Part shown: positions 6,229-14,960 of the stretch, piece after piece | Layout: every line of letters begins with the position of its first letter | Numbering within the stretch: position 1 is the first letter of the stretch | Assembly (NCBI GenBank): GCA_020723325.1 | Contig: DYJD01000027.1 | Span: 1-64,000 of the forward strand | Length of the DNA: 64,000 nt | Origin: Desulfosudis oleivorans | GTDB lineage: Bacteria; Desulfobacterota; Desulfobacteria; Desulfobacterales; SURF-7 | Reading direction: 5' to 3' | Notes under the pieces: model-generated | Databases searched by the model: none | What the model saw: only the letters and a program-made list of their open reading frames with translations | Told to the model about the DNA's origin: nothing | Position numbers and translations under genes: made by a program

Positions 6229-7965
6229 TTAGTTTTTCATAGAATCTTTCGAGTACTCCAAAAAATACCGCGATAAAAGTTCCTCAGCGGCACCAAAATC
6301 TTGGTCGTAATCCAGTTCGCAATGGCCACATCTTACAATATGGTTATTCTTCGTGTCTGATTTAATAATATTTTTACAGTGCGGACACACATTTGTTGTA
6401 TTTTTTGCATCAATGCGCGCGATAACGGCATTTTTTGCAGCACAAGAACGCTCGATTTCGCCAAGCAGCAATCCCGGTGATGCTACCTTTTCCCAATATC
6501 TGCTTACCTTGCCTGTGTCAACCCCGTATTCTGCCGCACCCTTTCGTAAAACATTAGAGATCTTGAAATCTTCAATTACAATGGTTCCATAGTTTTCCGC
6601 CAACCATTTGGCGAAAATACGGAACTTATCACGCCGCCTTAACTGCATTTTTTCTCGCAGATTGCTTTGCCATTCGTAAAGGTGGAGGTATTGCTTTCTC
6701 CATGCCAACAACTCATGATAAATCTTATCCTCTGGTTGTTCTGCGTTCGACTCCCAGCAACAGGCGATCAATGCCGACATCCTCTGAGACGATCGCCAAC
6801 GCAGAATCGTATCTGTCTTTTCTGCCAACCATCCTTGCAAGACGCCGGCTTGTCGCATTTCAGACACTCGCGCTTTAATCGCTTCGAAATGCTTATCAAT
6901 CGTTGACTGAAGCCCGTCCAGCCTTTTAAATATCTTAATGTAGCTCGAATCAAGCCGTAGTTCACCCTGTCCACCGTCAGAATCCTTCCACGCGGCAACG
7001 CGTATACCGTTGTCAAATTTACGCCAGCCGGTATCAATTCCAATTGCTTTGGCCGACGTGCCCGACTCGCGCATGTCGGGCTCATCCACGGTAATATTGA
7101 GCCGATATCGCCAGTGATTTCCAACCTTCCAGCGGGATACCTGGGCCATCTTGATCCTTGCCAATTCCGGAATCGGCCGATGAATTACCACTTGGAATTC
7201 CAACCATACGGGGTCGCGCTCCTCTGATCCAACGCGCAGCCTGCCTGTTGCCCGGCAGAGTCTGCGCCTTTCACTTCGTGGAGCCGACTCATCCCACGCC
7301 TTCGCAGGGACAGGGTCTATCTGCAACTGTTGGCTCCCGGCAGAAAACAGATCCGATACGCTCATGCCGTTCATTATCTGGACCGTGAGCCGCCCCTCCC
7401 CCGTGAACCGGTGGAAGTTCAACTGGCTCGATTTACCGGCCGCGCGCTTTTTCATCATTGCGGACCGTGCGCGGTTGTAGCTATCCACGACGGCGTTGTA
7501 ATTGCCCCAGTACAAACCCATGCCGGCAAATTCCTGCCGCTTTGCCTTGACGGCTTCCCGGCGGGCGGCCTCGATTTCATCCAGCTTGGGTTTGATTTCT
7601 ACGCGGGCCTTCTCGCGCAATGCCTTCGCTTTTGCGCGCAGGTCCTTTAATTCGGTTTTGAAATCGGCGGCGGACAACTTCAAAACCGTGCTTTCCGTTG
7701 CGCTTCTGGTCCGCTGCCGGATTGCTTTGATATCTGACCGGGTTTTTTCCAGTTCCGCTACTTTCTTTTCAATATCGGTCTTGATTGTTGATAGTTCCGT
7801 GTCTGATTCAACAATAGCTCGTTGATATGCTTCGTTACTGGCATTGTCGATTTCGACAAGCGCATTCCAGAACCGATTTTGCAAGGCCAATTGTGTGAAG
7901 GCCGGCTCGATGATTTTGTCCGGCATTTTTTTGATGCCGTACTGATAAACTTTGATCATGGTCAC
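6229..7965 (-). CDS. cas12m: Cas12m (type V-M, formerly V-U1) RNA-guided effector
   Basis: A 578-residue protein numbered from GTG 7965 (ATG at 7959 is the alternative; no Shine-Dalgarno is evident and translation may be coupled to the small gene that stops at 7972). The N-terminal half has long helices (residues 45-145) and the segments LYWGNYNAVVD (151-161), RAAGKSSQLNFHRF (174-187) and GRLTVQ (191-196), which match my memory of characterised Cas12m proteins and not of TnpB. The C-terminal RuvC has D311 (GIDTGW), E465 (IVIEDF) and D556 (YDQDFGAAEEL), with a zinc ribbon CPHC (527-530)/CGHC (546-549) inserted before motif III. Known Cas12m proteins use a 5'-TTN PAM, need no tracrRNA and were reported to bind DNA and block transcription rather than cut it. 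Here the three acidic residues all appear present, so cleavage is not excluded. The array follows 24 bp after the stop. Confidence 0.92.
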   Translation of the reverse strand: MTMIKVYQYGIKKMPDKIIEPAFTQLALQNRFWNALVEIDNASNEAYQRAIVESDTELSTIKTDIEKKVAELEKTRSDIKAIRQRTRSATESTVLKLSAADFKTELKDLRAKAKALREKARVEIKPKLDEIEAARREAVKAKRQEFAGMGLYWGNYNAVVDSYNRARSAMMKKRAAGKSSQLNFHRFTGEGRLTVQIMNGMSVSDLFSAGSQQLQIDPVPAKAWDESAPRSERRRLCRATGRLRVGSEERDPVWLEFQVVIHRPIPELARIKMAQVSRWKVGNHWRYRLNITVDEPDMRESGTSAKAIGIDTGWRKFDNGIRVAAWKDSDGGQGELRLDSSYIKIFKRLDGLQSTIDKHFEAIKARVSEMRQAGVLQGWLAEKTDTILRWRSSQRMSALIACCWESNAEQPEDKIYHELLAWRKQYLHLYEWQSNLREKMQLRRRDKFRIFAKWLAENYGTIVIEDFKISNVLRKGAAEYGVDTGKVSRYWEKVASPGLLLGEIERSCAAKNAVIARIDAKNTTNVCPHCKNIIKSDTKNNHIVRCGHCELDYDQDFGAAEELLSRYFLEYSKDSMKN

Positions 7966-7971
7966 TGTAAC

Positions 7972-8109
7972 TTATTGATGATCGATCCGGTTGCGGATTG
8001 ATGCAATGAGGGTTTCGAGTTCTGCTTGAGTCAATTTTTCCAAAAAGCCAAGGTCATTTTCCGTGTTTAAAATTCGTTTCAGCATTTCAACCAGATTTTG
8101 CTTATTCAT
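7972..8109 (-). CDS. 45-residue protein between dnaB and cas12m
   Basis: ATG at 8109 is preceded by CGAGGAAT, a good ribosome site, 10 bases after the dnaB stop; the stop (TAA, 7972-7974) is 6 bases before the cas12m GTG. The protein (MNKQNLVEMLKRILNTENDL, then a second helix with LTQAELETLIASIRNR) is predicted to be two helices, rich in leucine and charged residues. It resembles no family I know. Position suggests a role with Cas12m or DnaB, or simple translational coupling of cas12m. Confidence 0.6.
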   Translation of the reverse strand: MNKQNLVEMLKRILNTENDLGFLEKLTQAELETLIASIRNRIDHQ

Positions 8110-8118
8110 ATTCCTCGA

Positions 8119-9498
8119 TTAATCTCGTCCAGCATATTCACCTGCTGCTAAATTCTCAAACCGCGTGTACGCATTCAAAAAGGCCAAAGAAACCGTCCCC
8201 ACTGGGCCGTTGCGCTGCTTGCCAAGGATGATTTCCGCCTTGCCGCGATTGGGATTGTTCTCGTCCTTGTTGTAGACCTCATCCCGGTAAATAAAGGCCA
8301 CCACATCCGCATCCTGTTCCAGGGCTCCGGATTCCCGTAAATCGGACAAAAGCGGCCGCTTGTCGCTGCGTTGCTCCAGCGCGCGGTTCAACTGAGAGAG
8401 GGCGATTACCGGCACATTCATTTCCTTGGCCAAGCCCTTCAGCGAACGGGAGATTTCCGAGATTTCCAGGTCCCGGCGCTCGCCGGCCTTGCGCGACCGC
8501 ATCAACTGAAGATAGTCGATAATAACCAGTCCCAAGCCATTATCCATCTTTAAACGCCGCATTTTCGCCCGTATGTCCATAGTGGTTATATTCGGAGAAT
8601 CGTCTATATATAAAGGCGCATTGTTGAATGCAGTGGCGGCTTCGGTCAATCGATGCCAATCTTCGTTGTTTAAAAAACCGGTGCGCAGTTTGGATGAATC
8701 GAACCTGGCTTCAGCCGACAACAGCCTCATGGAAAGCTCCTCTTTTGACATTTCCAATGAAAAAATCGCCACCGGCACTTTGTGATCAATAGCGGCATTG
8801 CGGGCAATATTCAGCGCAAAGGAAGTCTTGCCCATGGACGGGCGGGCCGCCAGAATAATCAAATTTGAGTTTTGAAACCCGGCGGTCATTTTGTCCAATC
8901 GCGTAAAGCCGGATGGAACTCCGGTAAGCATGGTTTTATTGGCCTGGCGTATCTCCAGGGCATCGAGGTTGCTCATAATGAGCTGGGTTATGGGGTGAAA
9001 ATCCTTTTTCGCAGTCTGCTCCGAGATTTCAAATATTGCCTGTTCGGCAGAATCAATAATTTCATCCACATTGCCGCGATCCTCAAAGCAACTCTGGGTG
9101 ATCTTGTTGGAACTTGCAATCAGCCGCCGCAAGGAGGACTTATCGCGTATAATGCCGGCATGATGAATCGGACTCACGGCCGCCGGAACAGTATCCACGA
9201 GGCTTGCGAGATAGACGGCCCCACCGATTTTTTCAAGATCACCGTTTTCCTTAAGCCGGTTGGCAAGGGTCACCAAATCCACCGGCTCGTTCTTGTTGAA
9301 CAACGCCTCTATGGCAGCAAAAATTTTCTGGTGCGCGTTGCGATAAAAGTCCTCCGGCTTTAAAATCTCCAGAACATCGAACAGGGTGGCATTATCAACT
9401 AGGATCGCACTGAGAATTGAAGCCTCGGCCTCGATATTTTGGGGCGGTAGCTTGGCGGTAAACTCCTTGTCATTGCTTTTTGCGTCTGGCTGGTCCAT
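8119..9498 (-). CDS. dnaB: Replicative DNA helicase DnaB
   Basis: A full-length DnaB of about 459 residues. N-terminal DnaB_N domain (PPQNIEAEASILSAIL, then LKPEDFYRNAHQKIF) and C-terminal RecA-like domain with Walker A ARPSMGKTSFALNIA, Walker B LVIIDYLQLM, ALSQLNRALEQR and SDLRESGALEQDADVV. The ATG at 9498 follows CCAGGTGG; a GTG at 9507 is possible. It is a hexameric 5'-3' helicase for the replication fork; plasmid copies support autonomous replication or conjugative replication. It lies between an RHH-like regulator and the small gene leading to cas12m in an operon, an unusual place for a CRISPR effector. Confidence 0.95.
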   Translation of the reverse strand: MDQPDAKSNDKEFTAKLPPQNIEAEASILSAILVDNATLFDVLEILKPEDFYRNAHQKIFAAIEALFNKNEPVDLVTLANRLKENGDLEKIGGAVYLASLVDTVPAAVSPIHHAGIIRDKSSLRRLIASSNKITQSCFEDRGNVDEIIDSAEQAIFEISEQTAKKDFHPITQLIMSNLDALEIRQANKTMLTGVPSGFTRLDKMTAGFQNSNLIILAARPSMGKTSFALNIARNAAIDHKVPVAIFSLEMSKEELSMRLLSAEARFDSSKLRTGFLNNEDWHRLTEAATAFNNAPLYIDDSPNITTMDIRAKMRRLKMDNGLGLVIIDYLQLMRSRKAGERRDLEISEISRSLKGLAKEMNVPVIALSQLNRALEQRSDKRPLLSDLRESGALEQDADVVAFIYRDEVYNKDENNPNRGKAEIILGKQRNGPVGTVSLAFLNAYTRFENLAAGEYAGRD

Positions 9499-9552
9499 TT
9501 TTTCCACCTGGATAAAGAATGTTTATAAAGGATAACCACAAGGTAGATCCAC

Positions 9553-9933
9553 CTACGCTTGCTGATCATATTCTTTCATCAACCGTTTTTCCAAAAACTC
9601 AGAAATTGTCACGTTGTCACGTTTCGCAAGTGTGGATAAATACAGCCAGGCCTTGCGTTTCAGGGTAATGGTCTTGTAGCCGTCCGTTTGTTTGTCATTC
9701 TCCCGCTTTAGTTTTGCCCGGATCGCACCATCCAGTTGCGTTTTCTGTTGATCCGATAACCATTTCTCACACCAGGCCTGCACTTTTCCATCTTTCAGCC
9801 TGGAAAATTCCTTCTCGGCAATATATTGCCGGTCCGTATCATCTTCTATCGGCCAACCGCCTTGTTGCAGCTTCCTTTTGCAGTAATCACGTATCCAGTA
9901 TTCGTCAAAGACTCTTTTGCGCCTCTTTGCCAT
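9553..9933 (-). CDS. RHH-like DNA-binding protein, first gene of the dnaB-cas12m operon
   Basis: About 126 residues; ATG at 9933 follows AAAAGGAG at a normal distance, whereas ATG 9939 is too close to it. The N-terminal part is basic (KRRKRVFDEYWIRDY). The C-terminal part YKTITLKRKAWLYLSTLAKR then DNVTISEFLEKRLMKEY looks like a ribbon-helix-helix unit (beta strand TITLK, then two helices). Its start lies 19 bases from a double copy of the dispersed palindrome, which makes autoregulation through that site the simplest idea and this protein the best candidate for the regulator of all copies. That link is inference. Confidence 0.6.
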   Translation of the reverse strand: MAKRRKRVFDEYWIRDYCKRKLQQGGWPIEDDTDRQYIAEKEFSRLKDGKVQAWCEKWLSDQQKTQLDGAIRAKLKRENDKQTDGYKTITLKRKAWLYLSTLAKRDNVTISEFLEKRLMKEYDQQA

Positions 9934-9951
9934 GGCCATCTCCTTTTAATT

Positions 9952-9988
9952 TTGTTACAAGGTAACAAATCATATGTTACCTTGTAAC
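9952..9988. promoter_or_regulatory. Double palindromic operator upstream of the dnaB-cas12m operon (copy 3)
   Basis: TTGTTACAAGGTAACAA at 9952-9968 is followed after 7 bases by a second, inverted core GTTACCTTGTAAC at 9976-9988. It is the only tandem arrangement of the palindrome in the window and sits just upstream of the ribosome site of the RHH-like gene, where a bound protein would block transcription or initiation. Confidence 0.65.
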
Positions 9989-10024
9989 GCAAGCGAATTT
10001 CACAGGAGCGCCCACAAAAAAACA

Positions 10025-11929
10025 TTACAATGCCTCGCCCATGATAAAAGCCGACTCTTCATCATCTGGCCCGGGCAACTCAATTTGATTTTCCTCTCGC
10101 TTTTCCTCCTTTTCAGCGCCTTCCAGCATCTCCATTTCTTTTTCTTTCATACCTTGCTGACTGCTGGTTTGCTTGCTTAAAGCGCTCGCCATCCCTTCAT
10201 CTTTTTTACTAAAAAATTTGTCCAGATCAAAAATAGAACGCTGAATCAACGCGGGGTTGATTATTGGGTAATACCTATATTTAAGGTGTATCTTCGTGAT
10301 ATCCGACCCAATAAACTTGCAATAACCTTGTAGGTTTGAGAGTCTCTGTAACTCAGAGGGCATGATGATATTCTCGGTCCTTTCGCTCCGCAGGATATTT
10401 TGCCCGTCCCGAGAGTCCTTAACCCCAATTGAAAAGCCTTCCTGTGCCACCACATAGGTGCCTTGTCCTATTTTGTCGGATAAGTATTTCGCCGTGGTCG
10501 TGTCCGAGACATTTAGCGTCACACTATTACCGCATGCGTTTATTATCGTCTGGCGTAATTCCGGACCGTAAATGCTCTCTATGCGCCCGATGTCCTGTAT
10601 TCCCAGCCAAACACTTGCGCCTTTGGAACGCCCCAGGGTTAATAGATCGATAATGGAGGGCATTTTCTGGAGTGTCCCCAATTCGTCCAGGCATAGAAAA
10701 AGACGCCGACGGATGCTGTCCGGCAAGGACAGTATTTGACGGCTGCATAGGTCGACAAATAAACTAAGCAGGGGCCTCAATGTGTCACTCATGTTCGCGT
10801 AATTTTGGATGAAGATGTTTCCTTTCGGATTTCTCACCCAATCAGAGATGCAAAAATCCCCATCAATATCCGCCAACATCTGAAAGCACTTTGTATGTTG
10901 CATTAATACAGAATGGACCGCGAGGGCTTGCCTTGACCGAGGATCTTGAATATAGATTTGTCCCCGTTTTCCGCCTTCAACACTTAGCAGACATTTAGCG
11001 ATGGAGCCGGTATCCATGGTGACCATCTCCCAAATATCTTTATTAGTCTTTTTCTTGGATATAAAAAGGTAAATCAAAATACCGGCAAAAACATCCCTGG
11101 CGGCTTCGGTCCAAAAAGAATGCTCCTTGGAGCCGGGTGGGATAAGCGAAGCGGCCATGGCATCAATATCGGCAAACGACTTCAACTCATTAAAGACATT
11201 CCATCGTAAGCATCTTTCATCCATGGGGTTGAAGATATAATCCTGGCCCTCGCGATAAAACAGGGGTATAAAATCCCCTTTAAAATCATACGTGATGCAG
11301 CTTTCTTCACGGATCATCAACCGTTTCAATATGGCATTCAAAAAAACGGTTTTCCCGCTGCCGGGAGCCCCCACCACAAAGCAGTGCTGAGTCTCAAACC
11401 GTACCGGGAGTTTTAGTTTTTGGCCGAACGGCAAGTCGGTTCGTTCATGTTTCAAACTCCGCATGAACTCAGCAGGACTTACCAGGCGTGCGCCTTTTAC
11501 ATATTTTTTATTCGTATAGTCCTTCCCAATACGCTTAAAATAAAAAACCATTGGGGGGCCAAGTAAGTAAATCAACAAACTCCACAACGCCGACGACAAT
11601 AACTTGGATTGCACGGCGAGATGCGGCCAGATATACTGCGTGGTATAATCATAATACATCGACGCCGGCACGTCATAATTTTTGCCGTTTATCGTTAGCC
11701 GGTATGGGGCCGCATCCGAGGATCGTTCCGTGATGAAGGTCTTCGCAAAACCGATCAGGACCGAGGATTCCAGGGAATCGAGCTTCTCAAAAAAAATAAA
11801 TAACCATAACATCAACTGGAGGATTAATAATGTTTGGAAGACAACCCTGATCATCTGCGCATACATGCGCGCTACAGAATAGGTTGTTTCAAAACCCTTG
11901 ACGGCGTTGTTCATGTTTTCATTTATCAT
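10025..11929 (-). CDS. traD: TraD-type coupling protein (T4CP)
   Basis: 634 residues. Two N-terminal membrane segments (about 27-47 and 112-130) surround a periplasmic loop with SMYYDYTTQYIWPHLAVQSK, as in TraD. The cytoplasmic ATPase has Walker A GAPGSGKT at 187-194, ITYDFKGDFIPLFY, FNPMDERC and Walker B RLFLCLDELGTLQKMP. The C-terminal ~70 residues are acidic and Gln/Glu-rich (KEKEMEMLEGAEKEEKREEN), a likely relaxosome-docking tail. It would hand the relaxase-DNA complex to the transfer channel. It is the last gene of the tra operon, 16 bases after the preceding gene. Confidence 0.95.
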   Translation of the reverse strand: MINENMNNAVKGFETTYSVARMYAQMIRVVFQTLLILQLMLWLFIFFEKLDSLESSVLIGFAKTFITERSSDAAPYRLTINGKNYDVPASMYYDYTTQYIWPHLAVQSKLLSSALWSLLIYLLGPPMVFYFKRIGKDYTNKKYVKGARLVSPAEFMRSLKHERTDLPFGQKLKLPVRFETQHCFVVGAPGSGKTVFLNAILKRLMIREESCITYDFKGDFIPLFYREGQDYIFNPMDERCLRWNVFNELKSFADIDAMAASLIPPGSKEHSFWTEAARDVFAGILIYLFISKKKTNKDIWEMVTMDTGSIAKCLLSVEGGKRGQIYIQDPRSRQALAVHSVLMQHTKCFQMLADIDGDFCISDWVRNPKGNIFIQNYANMSDTLRPLLSLFVDLCSRQILSLPDSIRRRLFLCLDELGTLQKMPSIIDLLTLGRSKGASVWLGIQDIGRIESIYGPELRQTIINACGNSVTLNVSDTTTAKYLSDKIGQGTYVVAQEGFSIGVKDSRDGQNILRSERTENIIMPSELQRLSNLQGYCKFIGSDITKIHLKYRYYPIINPALIQRSIFDLDKFFSKKDEGMASALSKQTSSQQGMKEKEMEMLEGAEKEEKREENQIELPGPDDEESAFIMGEAL

Positions 11930-11945
11930 TCGAAGGATCTCCTAA

Positions 11946-13553
11946 TTACTTGCTGCAAACCATGTCCTCGCCGCCTTTTTTAACGGAATTCAGAATTGAT
12001 ATACTCTCCAATAATGAATTGATGCACGCGCAATCCGTGATCACTTCCTCCCCTGGCCCCACCGGGCAGCCATTGTGAAGGGTACAAACCCTGATTTCGG
12101 TTTGTATGGTTTGATTGGTTTTTCGATAATCCATGACCGTGCCGTGCTCCTGCACGTCCGTACCGCTGACGTTTTTCCTCACTTTGCAGGCCAACTCACA
12201 GTCCGGCTCCGGTGCCACACCCGGCAATTGGATACTATTGTGGATCGTCCCGGCTTCGGAGGTCACTGTATATTCGGCGGTGTTGCCGCTCACCGTGAGG
12301 GTATTTCCCACCTGTTTAGTGGGGTCAAGGAGACTGGGATCGACTTCCTGGCCTGTTACGGCCTGACAGACATACTGATTTTTGACATAATACCATGACT
12401 CATCATCTGCATAGATGATCGCATGGGCGATATTGCGAATGGTTTTACCATCGTTGCAGAAAGTCTGTCCATTGATGGTTTGGCAATATGTCATCATTGT
12501 GAAATTAGTGGGATTGTACTCCCGGACGGTTGGTATGCAATTGGCCCCGGTGTAATCACAGACATACTTATTTTTAAGCCGGCAATTGGCCCCGATCGCG
12601 CAAGAATCCAAAACGTGCACCGTAGGCACGCCATTATCAAAAACAATCTCCCTGCGGGTGATGCACTCCTCCAGGTCCACCGCGCCGGCCCTGTTGGTGT
12701 AGGACTCCGTGATCAGATGAAAATAGCTCTGATCGTCCGCCTGCTGCTTGGTTTTCTCCGCTTCGCCGGCGACGATGAGTTTATCCGCGTTTCCGCTCTT
12801 GTCCCAATATTGGGCCGGGTTGGCCGATCCAGAAAAAGAGGGGCCGCTTACTTCAGCCGTAGCCAGGTTTTTGCCGCAATATTGAATACTGGTCTCCCCT
12901 TTTACCACTTTGGATATGGCAAATTTCGGGTTTCTTTCCTGAAGGGCGGCCACGATCCCGCCGCCCAGGTCATCCAAGACCTTGGACATATTTTCGGTTG
13001 CAAGACCGTCGCCGCAATTTTGGTTCACACAAGAACAGGCCCCCATGTTGATCTGAGCAGGAACCTCGTGCTCGATGACATGCCCGCTGCCATCCGCCGA
13101 CCATTGAAAATACCGACAGTTGGTCCAAGTGCCGGCGACACAGGACACAAAACCATTGGAGCACACCCCGGATATAGGCCGAGGGACCGTGTATGTGTAA
13201 TCCACGGTTCCATCAAAATTAGAATCCACATCGATTATTGCCGTCACATCCTGGGTTGGGTTGACTTGGAGCGACAGGGTCAAAAACGTATGGGTGGTCC
13301 CTTGAAAAACGGACACATTGAAGCTCTGTGGATCAGGCCCCAAGGTGGTCATGGGTTGGCTTGAATCCAAAATCGGGACCATCAAACGCTGGTTGATCTT
13401 TTCCGGGGTGTTGATTTCCGATAGCGCCTCAAGGGCCGCCTGCTTGCCGGCATCATATAGTTGCTGCTCCTCCTCCGTGGCCCAGACATAGCCAACGGTC
13501 ACCCCGATAAGTGCCATCAAACAAAACAGTGAAAGAATCGGCTTCATGTTCAT
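11946..13553 (-). CDS. Exported cysteine-rich protein of the tra operon
   Basis: 535 residues with an N-terminal signal peptide (PILSLFCLMALIGVTVGYVWA) and more than 20 cysteines, e.g. CSCVNQNC, CDYTGANCIP, CVLHNGCPVG-like segments and CACINS near the end. GAGGAAGG precedes the start and its ATG overlaps the TGA of traF (ATGA), so it is co-translated with traF. Cys-rich surface proteins in F-type systems include TraN, but a clear TraN is encoded at 17224-19104; this one lacks the TraN C-terminal motif. It may be a second outer-membrane mating-pair protein whose disulfides are formed by the operon's thioredoxin-like proteins. Function unproven. Confidence 0.7.
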   Translation of the reverse strand: MNMKPILSLFCLMALIGVTVGYVWATEEEQQLYDAGKQAALEALSEINTPEKINQRLMVPILDSSQPMTTLGPDPQSFNVSVFQGTTHTFLTLSLQVNPTQDVTAIIDVDSNFDGTVDYTYTVPRPISGVCSNGFVSCVAGTWTNCRYFQWSADGSGHVIEHEVPAQINMGACSCVNQNCGDGLATENMSKVLDDLGGGIVAALQERNPKFAISKVVKGETSIQYCGKNLATAEVSGPSFSGSANPAQYWDKSGNADKLIVAGEAEKTKQQADDQSYFHLITESYTNRAGAVDLEECITRREIVFDNGVPTVHVLDSCAIGANCRLKNKYVCDYTGANCIPTVREYNPTNFTMMTYCQTINGQTFCNDGKTIRNIAHAIIYADDESWYYVKNQYVCQAVTGQEVDPSLLDPTKQVGNTLTVSGNTAEYTVTSEAGTIHNSIQLPGVAPEPDCELACKVRKNVSGTDVQEHGTVMDYRKTNQTIQTEIRVCTLHNGCPVGPGEEVITDCACINSLLESISILNSVKKGGEDMVCSK

Positions 13554-14443
13554 CCTTCCTCATTGTCCGGGCGTTTGGCCGGAGGCTGGGTCCGCGTTTT
13601 CAGAGGCTCGGGCATGATTTGGCTCTTTTTGGAAAAATCAGGCCGTTTATTCTTTTTAAATTCGTAGCTCAGCCATTCTTCGGGATTGGCGGAACCGTTG
13701 AGTACGCGGATGGCCCGGTATACATTGGTCCGCAATTCCTCCATGGTGACCACACCGGTAGACACATACATGGCCTTGCCGCTCTCCCGTGCGACGATCA
13801 GAATGGACGGCGTGATTTCTACGTTGAATTGCGCCGCAATGTCTTTGTCCCGTAAGAAATCGATCCTACGGATCTCCCAACCGAACTTGTTTTCAAAAAA
13901 TACGATGATGTCTTCCTGGGCCGTGCAATATGAGCAGCCTTCCTGGGTGAACATGATCAAGGCAAAATCATTGATGGATTTTGCGATCAGGTCGTTGATT
14001 TCTGATTCCCGGACCTGGTGCAAGGCCCGCTGTCCCGGGGCGTTGATGGGGTAATCGGCGTTGCTGCTGAGTCTGGGGTTTTGCTGGGCCACATAGGTTC
14101 CCACGGACGCATAGGCCGAGGCTTTTTGAATGGCGATGTCTTGCAACTCTAGATACTGCAACACATCCTCTTCCTTCAGCGTCTGTAAGGCTTTCTTGTT
14201 CTTCTCCTCCAGCAATACCTTGAACTCATCCGGGTGCATTTCCCAGATGGTCTTGTAATCCAGGGGTTTTATCGCAAGTTCTTCTTCCGGTTCTTCCGGC
14301 GGTTGGGCCTCGTAATTGTAAAAACCGCCCCCATGTTGATCGTAGCTGAACGAATATGTCTTGTCCGGCTTCTTGACCGGCTCGGACGCCATCGTAAGAC
14401 CGCACATCAAAACCAGGCTACAAAAGAGGTATGGTAAGCGCAT
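13550..14443 (-). CDS. traF: TraF, thioredoxin-like F-pilus assembly/mating-pair protein
   Basis: 297 residues, signal peptide at the N-terminus, a middle part with MHPDEFKVLLEEKNKKALQT, and a C-terminal thioredoxin-like domain with FTQEGCSYCTAQ (CxxC) and the cis-proline loop EITPSILIV. In F, TraF has lost the CxxC; forms that keep it act as periplasmic disulfide oxidoreductases or isomerases for Cys-rich partners. Overlaps the next gene by the ATGA start/stop. Confidence 0.9.
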   Translation of the reverse strand: MRLPYLFCSLVLMCGLTMASEPVKKPDKTYSFSYDQHGGGFYNYEAQPPEEPEEELAIKPLDYKTIWEMHPDEFKVLLEEKNKKALQTLKEEDVLQYLELQDIAIQKASAYASVGTYVAQQNPRLSSNADYPINAPGQRALHQVRESEINDLIAKSINDFALIMFTQEGCSYCTAQEDIIVFFENKFGWEIRRIDFLRDKDIAAQFNVEITPSILIVARESGKAMYVSTGVVTMEELRTNVYRAIRVLNGSANPEEWLSYEFKKNKRPDFSKKSQIMPEPLKTRTQPPAKRPDNEEG

Positions 14444-14960
14444 TGATCTTTTCCTTTGGAATCGGCCCCAAGTATCGGCTGTCCAGGCTGTCCTTATGCT
14501 CGCCGATCAAAAACACCCGGCCTTCTTCCATGACGCCGCTATGGGTATATGCATTCAGTTGTTTTCCGGTCAAGGTATTGCCCTTGGCCGTGCCCAGATA
14601 CTCACCGTTGCAAAAATAGTCCCTTCCTTCCACGCTGAGTCGCTCGCCGGCTGCGCAGCCGATGCGTTTATGCACCACGCAGTGCCGGCAATTTTCCACA
14701 ATATCGGTTTCGATCTCAGCAAGGACATAAGCCCCCCGTTTAAGGTCCTTGTCCCGAATGAAGCCGTTTTTAAAATAAATACGATGCTTCAGGCTGGGCG
14801 AAAGGGTCACCACAAAATGCCGTGGGATTTCAAACCCCATCACAATAGCAACTACTATAAGCAATACCCTAACGGCTTTTGGGATTGACTTTCTTTCCAC
14901 ATTTTTCGAGCGCGTACCGGATCGGAACCGCTCCAACAATTTTACAACCATTGATTTCAT
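14418..14960 (-). CDS. S26 signal peptidase of the conjugation system (TrhF/TraF-P type)
   Basis: A serine protease of family S26: membrane segment AVRVLLIVVAIVMGF, catalytic Ser in TLSPSLKHRIYF, catalytic Lys region NCRHCVVHKRIGCAAGE, and the C-terminal box LIGEHKDSLDSRYLGPIP. ATG 14960 is chosen because GAGGGGAGA stands upstream; a longer frame begins at 15095. It overlaps trbC by 92 bases and traF by 26, typical of a compact tra operon. Likely processes pilin or other exported transfer proteins. Confidence 0.88.
   Translation of the reverse strand: MKSMVVKLLERFRSGTRSKNVERKSIPKAVRVLLIVVAIVMGFEIPRHFVVTLSPSLKHRIYFKNGFIRDKDLKRGAYVLAEIETDIVENCRHCVVHKRIGCAAGERLSVEGRDYFCNGEYLGTAKGNTLTGKQLNAYTHSGVMEEGRVFLIGEHKDSLDSRYLGPIPKEKINALTIPLL

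Noticed and set aside
6229..7965. TnpB of an IS200/IS605-type element
   Set aside because: No TnpA gene or element ends; length, N-terminal segments and the adjacent repeat array fit Cas12m better.
12423..13364. A 313-codon frame on the + strand
   Set aside because: It is fully antisense to the Cys-rich tra-operon gene, has no ribosome site and no recognisable protein pattern.
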